Under the pieces are notes generated by a model, which was not told the DNA's origin, made no database searches, and worked only from the letters and a program-made list of their open reading frames with translations. A program made the translations under genes and the position numbers. 64,000 bases of DNA from Vibrio ulleungensis. Lineage in GTDB: Bacteria > Pseudomonadota > Gammaproteobacteria > Enterobacterales > Vibrionaceae. Below are positions 27,166 to 36,322 of this stretch, one piece after another (within the stretch, counting starts at the first letter, position 1; every line of letters begins with the position of its first letter). The stretch spans positions 758,918-822,917 of the forward strand of contig NZ_JAFEUM010000001.1 in the NCBI RefSeq assembly GCF_016900875.1, read 5' to 3'.

Positions 27166-27534
27166 ATGATTTTAGGGATAAACCATGTTCAGTTAACCAT
27201 GCCGTTTGGTGAAGAACCTACAGCGCGCCAGTTCTACGGTGAATTACTTGGCTTAACCGAGTTGCAAAAACCAGAACACTTGAAGGCAAATGGTGGGGTT
27301 TGGTTTAGTATTGGTGATCTTCAACTTCACTTAGGCTGTGAAGCGCTATCAAATCGACAAATTTCCAAAGCTCATGTCGCCTTAAATGTAACTAGTGCTG
27401 AGCATTGGAGAATGGCATTTACTCAACATTCAGTCCCTATTTTTGAAAATGCCGAAATTGAAGGATACAAGCGATTTGATATACGTGATCCGTTTGGCAA
27501 CCGCATTGAAATTATGGAACGAGTGACTAACTAG
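27166..27534 (+). CDS. VOC-family (glyoxalase/bleomycin-resistance fold) protein
   Basis: 122 residues, one VOC domain. The start GINHVQLTMP and the later HVALNV and RDPFGNRIEIME segments supply the usual His, His and Glu metal-ligand positions. The family covers glyoxalases, dioxygenases and antibiotic-binding proteins; which one applies cannot be told. ATG is preceded by GAAGGAA. It is followed 41 bases later by an acetyltransferase gene and may share its transcript. Confidence 0.85.
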   Translation: MILGINHVQLTMPFGEEPTARQFYGELLGLTELQKPEHLKANGGVWFSIGDLQLHLGCEALSNRQISKAHVALNVTSAEHWRMAFTQHSVPIFENAEIEGYKRFDIRDPFGNRIEIMERVTN

Positions 27535-27575
27535 CGATTACTGTGCCATATTAAATGGTGAGAATGGGGTAAACG

Positions 27576-28052
27576 ATGACCGATATTTTACTGAACTATC
27601 CTAAGTTCAATTCAACATTAATGAAGCAAGTTGAGTCACTACTTAGCGCTGAGTGGACAGATTTTAGCTTTACAGGCTACCACGGGGATCTACCCGCGCC
27701 TATAGCTGCAACGATTGAAAGAGGATCGAGTGGTTCTTACGAACAACAACTTGTTGCCGGACTTGCGTATACCTTCTTCAAAGCGCCCAATGGTGATCAG
27801 GACGTCGTTTGGGTAAACGCATTAGCGGTCGATGCTGCCTATCGTGGGCAAGGCGTTGCGAGTCAACTGATTCAACAAGCAATTATAAACGTTGCCTCAA
27901 ACCCCAAGCAGTACCCCCAATCTCACCTTTATGTCTACACGGATGTTCCAAGGCTGTATGCCAATATTGGTTTTTCCAAAGTAGATGCCGATGCGCAAGA
28001 GGGACATCAAGTGATGGCGTACTTGCTGCCACGAACAGAACACACTCGGTGA
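27576..28052 (+). CDS. GNAT-family N-acetyltransferase
   Basis: 158 residues. The acetyl-CoA-binding signature RGQGVASQLIQQAI is at about residues 90-103, preceded by the strand VVWVNALAVD and followed by LYVYTDVPRLYANIGF, a typical GNAT end. The acceptor substrate is unknown. It follows the VOC gene closely and is convergent with a TetR gene. Confidence 0.87.
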   Translation: MTDILLNYPKFNSTLMKQVESLLSAEWTDFSFTGYHGDLPAPIAATIERGSSGSYEQQLVAGLAYTFFKAPNGDQDVVWVNALAVDAAYRGQGVASQLIQQAIINVASNPKQYPQSHLYVYTDVPRLYANIGFSKVDADAQEGHQVMAYLLPRTEHTR

Positions 28053-28072
28053 ACTGTTATTTGGTGATGTTG

Positions 28073-28711
28073 TTAAGGCTTTGACAATGCCTCGTATTTT
28101 TCACGTAGCGGACTAAGGCTCACTTTTCCTTCCGTTGTCGCGTAAGGCCACAACAGCATAATTATTTTGTTGATCCCTCTATACACCTCTAGTTCAGTTA
28201 GAGGTTGGTTGACTGAGTTGGCCATCAGGTAACTGGTCCAAAAAGAGCCAACCATTCGCATTAATTCGACTAAATCATCAATGTCGTGCTCATCAATCTC
28301 GATGATGCCATCTTTATTGAGTTTAGACACCGCCATTTTGGCTCTGTCTGTTAATAGGGCGTGGGCCGCTAAGTATTGCTGATGTAAGGTTTCGTCACGC
28401 AACAGAATTCCCGGCATACTGGAATGAAAAAACCGAAATTGCCATAAGCTTTCAAACAGGTCGTCGCAGTACTGCTGTAAAAACACCTCAGCGTTGTCGT
28501 GAACCGACTCTAACTGAAATGAGCTGCGCATGTGGTCTATGTATTTTCCAAAAATGGACTGGATAATGTCTTGTTTGTTTCGAAAATGGTAATACAGGTT
28601 CCCTGGACTAATCCCGATATAAGCCGCGATGTGGTTGGTGGTTATGTCTCTTTCGCCCTGTTCATTAAATAGCTTTAAGCTTTCTACAACAATTCTATCT
28701 TTCGTTTTCAT
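28073..28711 (-). CDS. TetR-family transcriptional regulator
   Basis: 212 residues. The N-terminal helix-turn-helix is recognisable (ITTNHIAAYIGISPGNLYYHFRNKQDII at about 20-47). The C-terminal ligand and dimer domain has no assignable specificity. Upstream lie three GTCGAT repeats that could be its operator. No target gene is obvious; the small zinc-ribbon gene at 28866 is divergent from it. Confidence 0.87.
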   Translation of the reverse strand: MKTKDRIVVESLKLFNEQGERDITTNHIAAYIGISPGNLYYHFRNKQDIIQSIFGKYIDHMRSSFQLESVHDNAEVFLQQYCDDLFESLWQFRFFHSSMPGILLRDETLHQQYLAAHALLTDRAKMAVSKLNKDGIIEIDEHDIDDLVELMRMVGSFWTSYLMANSVNQPLTELEVYRGINKIIMLLWPYATTEGKVSLSPLREKYEALSKP

Positions 28712-28735
28712 ATTAGAAACTTACCTTACTTCCAT

Positions 28736-28783
28736 GTCGATACTTCTAGGTGTTTACGTCCAGGTCGATAGTTATTTGTCGAT
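28736..28783. repeat. Three direct GTCGAT repeats upstream of the TetR gene
   Basis: GTCGATA at 28736 and 28764, and GTCGAT at 28778, so the starts are 28 and 14 bases apart. They lie 25-72 bases upstream of the TetR start and may be a regulatory array. Evidence is limited to the repeat itself. Confidence 0.4.
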
Positions 28784-28865
28784 CATGACTAGCCAATAGT
28801 GATTTGTAGAGAGTGTCTTGTTGGGGTCTCACTGTACGACTGTTGTATCACTGAGGTGTTGACCA

Positions 28866-29084
28866 TTGTCGCAAAACCAACGGTTAACCCCAAATGCCAA
28901 ATCACTGCGCCAATGGATTTGCGAAGCCAATCACAACACACTAACCCAAACAGGCTTGTGTCATCATTGCGGCGAAAGCTTTGAAATACTAAAACATCGC
29001 TCAATCTGCCCGAGTTGTGAGCAGAATAAGTGGGGACTGTTGTCGGGGAAGGAATTTATGGTCAAAGAGATCATTGCCCATTGA
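28866..29084 (+). CDS. Small HypA-like zinc-ribbon protein
   Basis: 72 residues from a TTG start. Two Cys pairs, CHHC and CPSC, 16 residues apart, are followed by NKWGLLSGKEFMVKEI. That is the order of the zinc domain and C-terminal strand of the nickel chaperone HypA (Cys pairs then a SGEEL-x-KSIE-type end). The conserved N-terminal nickel site of HypA (Met-His-Glu) is missing and no hydrogenase genes are near. It may be a stand-alone zinc ribbon with a new role. The start is uncertain. Confidence 0.6.
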   Translation: MSQNQRLTPNAKSLRQWICEANHNTLTQTGLCHHCGESFEILKHRSICPSCEQNKWGLLSGKEFMVKEIIAH

Positions 29085-29349
29085 TGATGTTACCTGTTTG
29101 CAATGCCCACCTAGTGAATTTTGGCAGGTTTTGCCAAAGTAAAACTTGCAACGCCTCAATGTGTAACGAGATTAATCATTTGTTGAAATATTAGTTACTT
29201 ACAATGTATGGTGAGTGACAAGTAATAAGATGTGAGTGAGTGCAAAAAAGTTTACCGCTGAGATTGTTTGCTACTGATGAATAGGCTTCAACGGTCATAC
29301 TGGTGCCTAAACGTTTGGTCTAAAGGACTTAAGTTATTAGGGACATAAC
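29085..29349. other. Intergenic region
   Basis: 265 bases upstream of a membrane-protein gene. No gene or clear regulatory palindrome was seen; it presumably holds the promoter for 29350. Confidence 0.4.
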
Positions 29350-29907
29350 ATGATTAATTTTTTTAAGTCACGCAGTAACGGAAAAACCGTTTTACTGCTG
29401 TTTATCGCCGCCAACGGTATATATATCACTATGTTGGCCTATAGCATTCCAAAGGTTATGGCGTTTTCAGGTGGTTTGCCACTTTTCGATATGTCACCGA
29501 TGGGTTACAGCTATAGTGATGCGATGGCGTTATTGGACCAACTTGGAGAGCAAGGGCGGCACTTGTACCTGACACTTCAGCTGGTGTTGGATCTGTTTTA
29601 TCCAGCGCTTTTTGGCTTGTGTTACTTCTGCTTAACCCAATGGGTCATGACGGTTGGAAAGGTTAACCATCAATTTTGGCAGAGCATCGCTAGGTTGCCC
29701 CTGTTTGTTTGCCTATTTGACTATTCTGAAAACATTGGCATTGGGATGATGCTGACGCAGTACCCTTCCATTTCTGAATCATTAATATCTGTGACAAGCT
29801 TTTTCACTCTAGTGAAAAGCCTCCTAACTATGACCTACTTTTTGGGTCTGATCGCTTTATTAATTTTTCTCGCTTATAAAGTGATAACCAAAAAAATGGC
29901 TAGTTAA
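29350..29907 (+). CDS. Four-helix integral membrane protein of unknown function
   Basis: 185 residues with hydrophobic helices at about 12-32, 75-98, 112-130 and 148-178. Ribosome site AGGGA before ATG. A short charged C-terminus (KVITKKMAS) suggests the end is cytoplasmic. I do not recognise the family. It stands 69 bases before a secreted protease-like gene on the same strand, which may be cotranscribed. Confidence 0.7.
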   Translation: MINFFKSRSNGKTVLLLFIAANGIYITMLAYSIPKVMAFSGGLPLFDMSPMGYSYSDAMALLDQLGEQGRHLYLTLQLVLDLFYPALFGLCYFCLTQWVMTVGKVNHQFWQSIARLPLFVCLFDYSENIGIGMMLTQYPSISESLISVTSFFTLVKSLLTMTYFLGLIALLIFLAYKVITKKMAS

Positions 29908-29976
29908 GAGCAAATAACGCATTTTGGTGCCACCACACATAGGCGGTTTCTTAAAACCAGCAATTATTAGGACACT

Positions 29977-30762
29977 ATGAAGACAGTACATTGGTTGTTG
30001 ATGGGGTTAGCGCTGTTCGCCAGTGCCACCGTGGCGAGCCAAACCGAGTTTCCGACCTGTGAGGCAGCAACAAAACTACAAACAGAGATTCATTTATATA
30101 TCGATGCCAGCGTGCTTGACCAATACTCCGAAGAATATGTCGAAGCCAAGCTTGCGGTATGGGAGTCATACGCTAATTTGGTGTTGTCTAACTCGTGCAT
30201 ACCTATCGAGCGCAAAATCACTAAAGTGACCTATAACTCGGAGATCGATTCTTATTGGTTTCAAGATCTTGAGGCTGCTAGAGAATTATTGCAATATCAT
30301 TTAGCGGAACCTATTGCTGAACAATCAGCCCAAGGCGTTCCTGTATTCACGGGCATTGTATTTGAGAGTTGGCTAGACAGTTATCACTCAAAGTACTGCG
30401 GTTTTGCCTCTCATCATTCCAATTTCTTTGCCATCGCCATTAATTGCCGCGATGTCACTTTTGAACATGAATTAGGCCATCTCAGTGGCGCGAGCCACGA
30501 TAAACACACGTTATTGACCATTGATGGGGTAGATACTATCTCGGGCTACTTGACGGGGCACTATCCAATGAAGAAAGCGTATTCTTTTGGAGCCAGGTGT
30601 GCTGAGCGAGGCACCGTTATGTCGTATGCGGCGGATATTATACCAGCCTATTCTAGCCCAAATTTAATAGTGGATGGTGAGGTGTGTGGTGATAGTGAAA
30701 CGGCTGATAATGCGCGGGTGCTTAAAGAATTCGCGATTAAATACTTCAACATGATCAATTGA
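29977..30762 (+). CDS. Secreted metzincin-like zinc protease
   Basis: 261 residues with a signal peptide ending Ala-Thr-Val-Ala-Ser. The zinc motif HELGHLSGASHD starts at residue 164: His164, His168 and His174 as ligands, Glu165 as base, the family Gly and an Asp after the third His. This matches the reprolysin/metzincin consensus HExxHxxGxxHD. About 50 residues later, GTVMSYA supplies a Met-turn. Six or seven cysteines may form disulfides. It should act in the periplasm or outside. No inhibitor or secretion gene adjoins it. Confidence 0.8.
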   Translation: MKTVHWLLMGLALFASATVASQTEFPTCEAATKLQTEIHLYIDASVLDQYSEEYVEAKLAVWESYANLVLSNSCIPIERKITKVTYNSEIDSYWFQDLEAARELLQYHLAEPIAEQSAQGVPVFTGIVFESWLDSYHSKYCGFASHHSNFFAIAINCRDVTFEHELGHLSGASHDKHTLLTIDGVDTISGYLTGHYPMKKAYSFGARCAERGTVMSYAADIIPAYSSPNLIVDGEVCGDSETADNARVLKEFAIKYFNMIN

Positions 30763-30867
30763 AGGTTTCGTGAAAATAGAGGTAGGTTTGGAGCATGGAT
30801 ACTTTTTTCGAAATTGCCCCTATTGCTTACGATGAAAGTATAACTAATGGGTTTTTGGTAGCTAACT

Positions 30868-31791
30868 ATGAAAAGACACTTTGACATTATTGGTGCTCCA
30901 TTTAACCAATTAGGCCATGTAACCACGACAAAAAATACCGTGGAAGGCTTACGTAAATTGGATAAGCGATCATGGGTTGGGCTGTCCGATTGGATGAACA
31001 TTAGAGCGATGAGTTGGGGAACACACGTTCGTGATCTAGGTGACGTGCTACCCACTAAAAGTGTCAAACAGCTTATAGAAAATAATCAAAAAGAGTTGGC
31101 CTTAACAACGTACACCAATCAGCTCAAATCGAAGGTATTAGACAGTTACCAAGCTGGGAACACGCCTATTACAATTGGCGGCGATCATTCGATCGCTGTG
31201 GGCACTATATTAGCTACTCTCGATCATTTTCAAAATAAACACGATGAAAAGGTGGCGGTCGTTTGGGTTGACGCTCATGCGGATTGCAATAGTAGCCTAG
31301 AAAGTAATTTGCATGGCAAACCTTTAGCGCTGCTGACCAACGAGTTCACCCAAAATGGTTGGTTTGTCGCACCAGAACTGGCATTACCACCAAGCAGCAT
31401 ATTCTATATCGGTGTTCGCGATCTAATGCCAAATGAGCATCAGTTTATTGAGCGGGAAGGAATTACTCAGTTTGGAATGAGTTACCTTGACAAAGTAGGT
31501 ATTCAAACTGTGTTGACTGAATTAATGACGACCATTGAAAGTGAATTTGACCGCGTTTATCTCTCGTTCGATTACGACGCGTTAGATGGAAGTGTGTTCC
31601 GAGCGTGCGCAACCCCAAACGTAGGTGGTTTGTCAGCACGAGAAGCCATACATCTTGTACATACAATAGCTTCAAGCCCTAAGTTTGTTGGTGCGGATTT
31701 TGTTGAGTATTTACCAGAGCTTGATATCGATGGAGTGTCAAAAGAGCTGATGATCAAATTAATCGATGCGGTATGTGGGTTTAGGTCATAA
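30868..31791 (+). CDS. Arginase/agmatinase-superfamily ureohydrolase
   Basis: 307 residues. The manganese motifs are GGDHS (about 110), DAHAD (about 136) and SFDYDALDGS (about 233). The third differs from the usual SFDVDxxDP: the two metal Asp residues remain but the Asp-Pro end is Asp-Gly-Ser. EYLPELD near 275 replaces the usual EYNP. The family hydrolyses a guanidino group to urea; substrates include arginine, agmatine, guanidinobutyrate and formimidoylglutamate. The altered motif leaves the substrate open. A ribosome site is weak. Confidence 0.83.
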   Translation: MKRHFDIIGAPFNQLGHVTTTKNTVEGLRKLDKRSWVGLSDWMNIRAMSWGTHVRDLGDVLPTKSVKQLIENNQKELALTTYTNQLKSKVLDSYQAGNTPITIGGDHSIAVGTILATLDHFQNKHDEKVAVVWVDAHADCNSSLESNLHGKPLALLTNEFTQNGWFVAPELALPPSSIFYIGVRDLMPNEHQFIEREGITQFGMSYLDKVGIQTVLTELMTTIESEFDRVYLSFDYDALDGSVFRACATPNVGGLSAREAIHLVHTIASSPKFVGADFVEYLPELDIDGVSKELMIKLIDAVCGFRS

Positions 31792-31931
31792 GTGATTAGC
31801 GAGAGTTCTATAGGTAAAATAACAAGTGTTTATGTTTTCGAATCTAGAATGAGGCGACCTTTATTCGCAACTAGCGAACTAAGCCAAACACCGGTTAATT
31901 TGCCTATAGCATCAGCTATTGCGAAAGGTGA

Positions 31932-31960
31932 ATAAAGAGCCACGCAATGTGGCTCTATAG
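31932..31960 (-). terminator. Terminator of the minus-strand DUF3179 cluster
   Basis: A perfect 8-bp stem AGAGCCAC (31936-31943) and GTGGCTCT (31949-31956) with loop GCAAT. Read on the minus strand it is followed by TTTATTC. Confidence 0.75.
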
Positions 31961-31963
31961 CAA

Positions 31964-33160
31964 TTACGCAGCTTCATTTAAATTGACGGAGGTTTGTGGA
32001 TAGAAGTTGTACCATACCCCATAAAAAATACCCGCTTTAACCGACTCTACCCGCTCTAGCTGCCCGTGGTTAGACTCGCCAAAGAAATTAATTTTTGTGA
32101 CATCTTCTTCGGAAGGGTTGTACCAAACTCCGACAGATTCGTATTGCTCATCGTAGTGAATAACTAGGCGTTTACCGCCTACGATAACGTTCGCAAGGTT
32201 ATGATGAGATTTAAGAAAAGCCATATCGAAACAAGTATATACGTCGCCCATGTTAAGTGCCCAAACATGCTCCTTTTTATGTAGGCGCTCATCCGGGTCA
32301 TGATTTTTGCAAGTGTCGAACAAGAATTCATCATTATTTCTCTGTTTGTTGACGTGTAAGTAAAACAATCCATCCATCACGACTTCATGGAGAAACCCTA
32401 ACGGGTTGCGAAAAAACGAAGGTCTTGACTCAATAAATACTTCGCCGTCAGGGTAGGCTTCGCAAAACTTGCTGTAAGGCATTTTAAAGGTTGGGAACTC
32501 TTTCATCGAGGACCCTAAGTTACACTCCCTAGCTAAACCCAGTTGCTGTATTGGCTCACCGGTCGATTTGTCTTCCATGAGCAGGTTATTTTCTAACTGC
32601 GTAGCGACGTGAAGATCCAAGCGTTCACCATCGATGTAGGGGCGAACTCCCACACAAACGTTCGATAAAGAGCAGTAGGTCATTACAATATCTTCACCAC
32701 CCAAACCTTTCTCTTTATTACCCGCAATGTGTGGGCGCCACATTTCGAAATCGGCGTGTGCTCGCGCGTGACCGTTGTTGACCATCACCATTACTTCATT
32801 GTGCGGGCGAATTTTCTTCGCACCTTGCTTAATGTCGACAAATTGGCCGTCATCCATTTTCTGCGGCATCATGAATTTAGGGTTGATGAGTCCAGCGTAA
32901 TAGAACAGAAAACCAACGAAAAGAATGCTTCCCAGCAACGTCCAAGGCATTATGTGAGCCTGAAAATTGATGCCAATGGCCACTAAGCCACCAACAATTG
33001 ATGTCCATTTTAATGAGTTACGCATATACCACGTTTTCATAAATGTAGAGCGGGGGAATGCGCGAATATTAAGCAATTGACTAAAGTCAGATAAGTCCCA
33101 AAAAATACGAACATTTGCCACCATTGCGGTGATGAGGGCAATCCAGAATAGAGCTTCCAT
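31964..33160 (-). CDS. Membrane-anchored DUF3179-like protein
   Basis: 398 residues from ATG 33160, chosen because AAAGG lies 8 bases before it; a longer open frame to 33226 lacks a site. Three N-terminal hydrophobic segments (about 2-20, 50-70, 77-95) precede a soluble domain. The domain has a DUF3179-like course: HNEVMVMVNNGHARAH, then DIVMTYCSLSNVC with paired Cys, then LLMEDKSTGEPIQQ, then YPDGEVF. The role of this domain is not established. It is followed on the same strand side by a His-rich small protein and an MBL-fold enzyme, probably one transcription unit. Confidence 0.72.
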   Translation of the reverse strand: MEALFWIALITAMVANVRIFWDLSDFSQLLNIRAFPRSTFMKTWYMRNSLKWTSIVGGLVAIGINFQAHIMPWTLLGSILFVGFLFYYAGLINPKFMMPQKMDDGQFVDIKQGAKKIRPHNEVMVMVNNGHARAHADFEMWRPHIAGNKEKGLGGEDIVMTYCSLSNVCVGVRPYIDGERLDLHVATQLENNLLMEDKSTGEPIQQLGLARECNLGSSMKEFPTFKMPYSKFCEAYPDGEVFIESRPSFFRNPLGFLHEVVMDGLFYLHVNKQRNNDEFLFDTCKNHDPDERLHKKEHVWALNMGDVYTCFDMAFLKSHHNLANVIVGGKRLVIHYDEQYESVGVWYNPSEEDVTKINFFGESNHGQLERVESVKAGIFYGVWYNFYPQTSVNLNEAA

Positions 33161-33255
33161 AGAATGTACCTTTATAAAATTTTGATTAGGTGTGATACCA
33201 ATAAAGAGGAGAACCGCGGTATTCATTAGCTGTTGCAGATGAATACCGTCAGGCT

Positions 33256-33690
33256 TTAGTGGTGATGACCGTGGTGCGAGTCTTCAGTGACAAAAATTTC
33301 ATTTTCAATAAACGAGGTGTCGATCTGTTTGGCAAACTCGTCCAATTTTTCAAGCATTGGCTGGCAATAGCCTTGGTAATAGTTGCTCAACACATTGCCC
33401 CCTTCAGCGACAAATACGCCAACTTGGCCAATGCCTACACCTTCAACGATACCGGCTTGACGATCAGTGGCGTGTGCGTTGTCGGTAATTGCTTGCAGTG
33501 CGCTGTAGAATATATTGGTGTCATTGGTCATTCCTGGTAGTTGCAGCGATGCCGCTGCACAAAATGAGATTGTTTGGGTGTTATCAGACTCCAAGGCAAA
33601 TTCATCATCGTGTCCGGGGCCGGCGAAAGCGGCGGTCGAGATAGCAGCAGATAGGAGTATGGCTGTGAGTGTTTTAGTGGTCGAATTCAT
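33256..33690 (-). CDS. Small secreted protein with His-rich C-terminus
   Basis: 144 residues from ATG 33690 with AGGAC before it; the longer open frame adds 58 residues with no signal logic. The signal peptide is TLTAILLSAAISTAAFA. The mature protein starts GPGHDDEF and ends in HHGHHH, so both ends carry possible metal-binding residues. The middle includes two Cys and a helix with several Gly (IVEGVGIGQVGVFVAEGG). I do not recognise the family. It lies between the DUF3179-like and MBL-fold genes. Confidence 0.72.
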   Translation of the reverse strand: MNSTTKTLTAILLSAAISTAAFAGPGHDDEFALESDNTQTISFCAAASLQLPGMTNDTNIFYSALQAITDNAHATDRQAGIVEGVGIGQVGVFVAEGGNVLSNYYQGYCQPMLEKLDEFAKQIDTSFIENEIFVTEDSHHGHHH

Positions 33691-33748
33691 TGTGATAGTC
33701 CTAATAGTTAACAGGTGATACGTGTGAGTGCTTTTAAGTAAAAAACGG

Positions 33749-35197
33749 TTATTTGGATTGTTGTTTCGTTTTGTTATCAAAGTACTCATCGCGTTTTTGT
33801 TGTAGGTCCCAATTAGCACCCATCGAATTACGAAGGTTGTCGGGTAGCATCTCTTCTGGGACAACTAAATCTCCATCAACAGGCCATTCGACAATCATGT
33901 CTGGCATCATGCCCTCAGGGTAATATTTGCTTGGCTCAATGTGTTGGTCACGAATAAATTGCTCTTGAATATCTACTTGTTTTCTTGGCGGCTCAGGTAT
34001 GACAAGTTGACCGTTTGTGAAGTCAAATTGTGGTGGCTTTGAGTTAGGGTAATCAGGCAGTACGCCTTCTCGTACCCATACTGCATCTTTGGTCATGTTA
34101 ACGACGATGCCGTCCGGTGCCCCAAAGTGGTACGGCCCTTTCCAGTGCTCACGTACTTCGGCAACCGTTTCTTCTGTTTGGTACGGGTCGTAACTCATAT
34201 GAGTCGTCATAAACATGCGAGGCTGTATCGCGTTGGCCAAGTATCCAGCTCCGTATGCAGGAGTGTGGTGGGTATCAATGGTGTAGCGCGTAAGAAATGG
34301 TGGTACGCCTTGAACGGCTGAACCAATTTCTACCAGCTCGGTTTGCAGTTCGGTAATGAATAAATCACACCCTTCCGCGTACTGAATATCGAGCTCAGTT
34401 GGGCGACCATCACCAGTCCATGTAAAACACATGTCGTTCCAGTCTAATCGGTATGCCGATGAACCGTCTTTTCCGTGTGAGCGCTGCCAATGAGTGATTT
34501 TGACGCCATTTTCTTCATACACGACGCCACCGTTATTACGAAAATCAAATTCATTGACCTGTAAGTCATGGCCTGACCCAACGGGAAATAGGCTAAACGA
34601 GTCCTTATGCCATGCAAGCATGTCGGTCATCCCATTGACCATGGCTTGTGTACCGTATTGAGGTTCACTACCGCTTGGACCATGTACAGTGAGAGGTTCA
34701 TGCCAGCCGCCATTCCAAGTACCAAACATCCATAGGTAAGGTAGACCGCCAAAGTGGTCGACGTGCAGGTGAGTCAAAAATACATGCTTGATTTCGTTTA
34801 GTGCGACTCCCGCGGCCACATAGTTTGCGACCGATCCTTCACCGATATCAAACACAAAATTGTCGCCATTCCCCAGCTCGACGTATATCGACGTATTCAT
34901 CTGCCCTGGACGAATCATAGGCGAGGTCCCCATAAAGGTAACGCGCATTTCTTCGGGTTGCACATCTTCTGTACGCGGAAACCAATTGGCTGCAGATTTA
35001 AGCCATGGCATGGGCATGACACCTTCATACATCAACCCTTCTGTCCAGCGGTCGCCAGATATCCCTCCTGACAATACGGTCTGTATTTGTTCTGGTGAAG
35101 AGGGCGTTTGCTTTGGCACCACCGCTGAGTTGGCAAGCACACTTCCCGACATGAGTGGCAGCATGCTGATTAATACTGATTGAGTGACCTTATTCAT
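33749..35197 (-). CDS. Periplasmic metallo-beta-lactamase-fold hydrolase
   Basis: 482 residues with a signal peptide (VLISMLPLMSGSVLA). The metal motif THLHVDHFGG is at about 142-151, FDIGEG before it, then SHGKDG, FTWTGDGRPTE and TTHMSYD supply later ligand positions. It resembles the MBL-fold proteins that automatic pipelines place near GntH of guanitoxin biosynthesis, but the guanitoxin genes are absent here, so that name is unsafe. The substrate is unknown. Divergent from a LysR gene that may control the cluster. About 150 residues after the fold are a Pro-rich extension. Confidence 0.78.
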   Translation of the reverse strand: MNKVTQSVLISMLPLMSGSVLANSAVVPKQTPSSPEQIQTVLSGGISGDRWTEGLMYEGVMPMPWLKSAANWFPRTEDVQPEEMRVTFMGTSPMIRPGQMNTSIYVELGNGDNFVFDIGEGSVANYVAAGVALNEIKHVFLTHLHVDHFGGLPYLWMFGTWNGGWHEPLTVHGPSGSEPQYGTQAMVNGMTDMLAWHKDSFSLFPVGSGHDLQVNEFDFRNNGGVVYEENGVKITHWQRSHGKDGSSAYRLDWNDMCFTWTGDGRPTELDIQYAEGCDLFITELQTELVEIGSAVQGVPPFLTRYTIDTHHTPAYGAGYLANAIQPRMFMTTHMSYDPYQTEETVAEVREHWKGPYHFGAPDGIVVNMTKDAVWVREGVLPDYPNSKPPQFDFTNGQLVIPEPPRKQVDIQEQFIRDQHIEPSKYYPEGMMPDMIVEWPVDGDLVVPEEMLPDNLRNSMGANWDLQQKRDEYFDNKTKQQSK

Positions 35198-35348
35198 AAT
35201 CTTTTCCTAACGGTTAATCGGAGCGTATAAATAGCCTTTGCTATTTGATGGTTGAATTATGAACGCAACTTGCATGTGGAAAAATAATGAATAAGGAATG
35301 TGATACATGTAGAATTAATATGTATTTGGCGATGTAATAGGATGAGAT

Positions 35349-36260
35349 ATGCTTAATAAAATAGATTGGAATTTGCTGTCGGTGTTCATGGAAGTGTACC
35401 GATTAAACTCAATAACACAGGCAGCAGAAGCTCTAGACACCACACAACCAGTGGTCAGCAATATCTTAAAAAGGTTAACTGAGCAGTTAGATGAACCACT
35501 GTTTATTCGTGAAGGTAGAGGCATCCGGCCTACGGCCGTGGCCGTCCAACTTGCAAGCGATATTCAGCCTTTAATGCATGGTATAAATAGCGCGCTCGAA
35601 AACGTTAAAACCTTCGACATAACCAAGCCTCGCTTGTTTACCATTTTTGTCACTGAACCTATGCTAATGCTACTTCAACCCCTTCTAAACGAAGATAAAT
35701 CCTTGGGGGCATGCAACATTCAGTTTGTATTAGCCCCAGCCGATCAGCACGAGATGCTGGATCAAATCAGCCTACAAAAAGCTGATTTAGCTATCACCGT
35801 CGGTAGTGTCAACCACCACTCTTTTCATGTACAGCCGATCCACAAAGAGAGGATGCTTCTAACCTGTGCAAACGACCATCCCCGAGTGCAAGGCAATATC
35901 AGTTTGACGCAGTATTATGAAGAGGTACATGTCGGGATTAAAGAGAACCGCTCGGGATTACATGAAATCAATTCACTCACTGAGCATCGACTTGAGCCGC
36001 GTAAAGTGTGGGTAAAATGCGACTCAATCATTTCGGGATTGGCTCTCGCCAGTAAAACCGACATTATTTGCTTATCACCAGAGTCTATCGCGCATCAGTA
36101 CAAAGAGATGTTTAACCTGCAAGTCATGGAAATCCCATATACAACCCATCCTGTGGTTCACAATATGATCAGTCACAATCGAACCATGAAAAGTCATGCT
36201 CATTTATGGCTACGTGACAAGTTGATAAGCGCTATTTCCCGCTCTGAAAGTTTGGCTTAA
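35349..36260 (+). CDS. LysR-family transcriptional regulator
   Basis: 303 residues. The N-terminal helix-turn-helix (SITQAAEALDTTQPVVSNIL, about 18-37) and wing (LDEPLFIREGRGI) are typical. The effector domain includes ADLAITVGS. It is divergent from the MBL-fold gene with 151 bases between, so it probably controls that operon. ATG is preceded by AGGATGAG. Confidence 0.87.
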   Translation: MLNKIDWNLLSVFMEVYRLNSITQAAEALDTTQPVVSNILKRLTEQLDEPLFIREGRGIRPTAVAVQLASDIQPLMHGINSALENVKTFDITKPRLFTIFVTEPMLMLLQPLLNEDKSLGACNIQFVLAPADQHEMLDQISLQKADLAITVGSVNHHSFHVQPIHKERMLLTCANDHPRVQGNISLTQYYEEVHVGIKENRSGLHEINSLTEHRLEPRKVWVKCDSIISGLALASKTDIICLSPESIAHQYKEMFNLQVMEIPYTTHPVVHNMISHNRTMKSHAHLWLRDKLISAISRSESLA

Positions 36261-36322
36261 ACGATGCTATAAACATAAAGTATGGAGCGTGTATCTGTTG
36301 TTAGGTCAAACCAATCATGGTG

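Noticed and set aside
33738..33756. AAAACGGTTATTT resembles the LacI operator near the MBL-fold gene
   Set aside because: The outer arms do not match and the gene is unrelated to glucan use.
33749..35197. Naming the MBL-fold protein GntH of guanitoxin biosynthesis
   Set aside because: The other guanitoxin genes are absent, so only the fold is supported.
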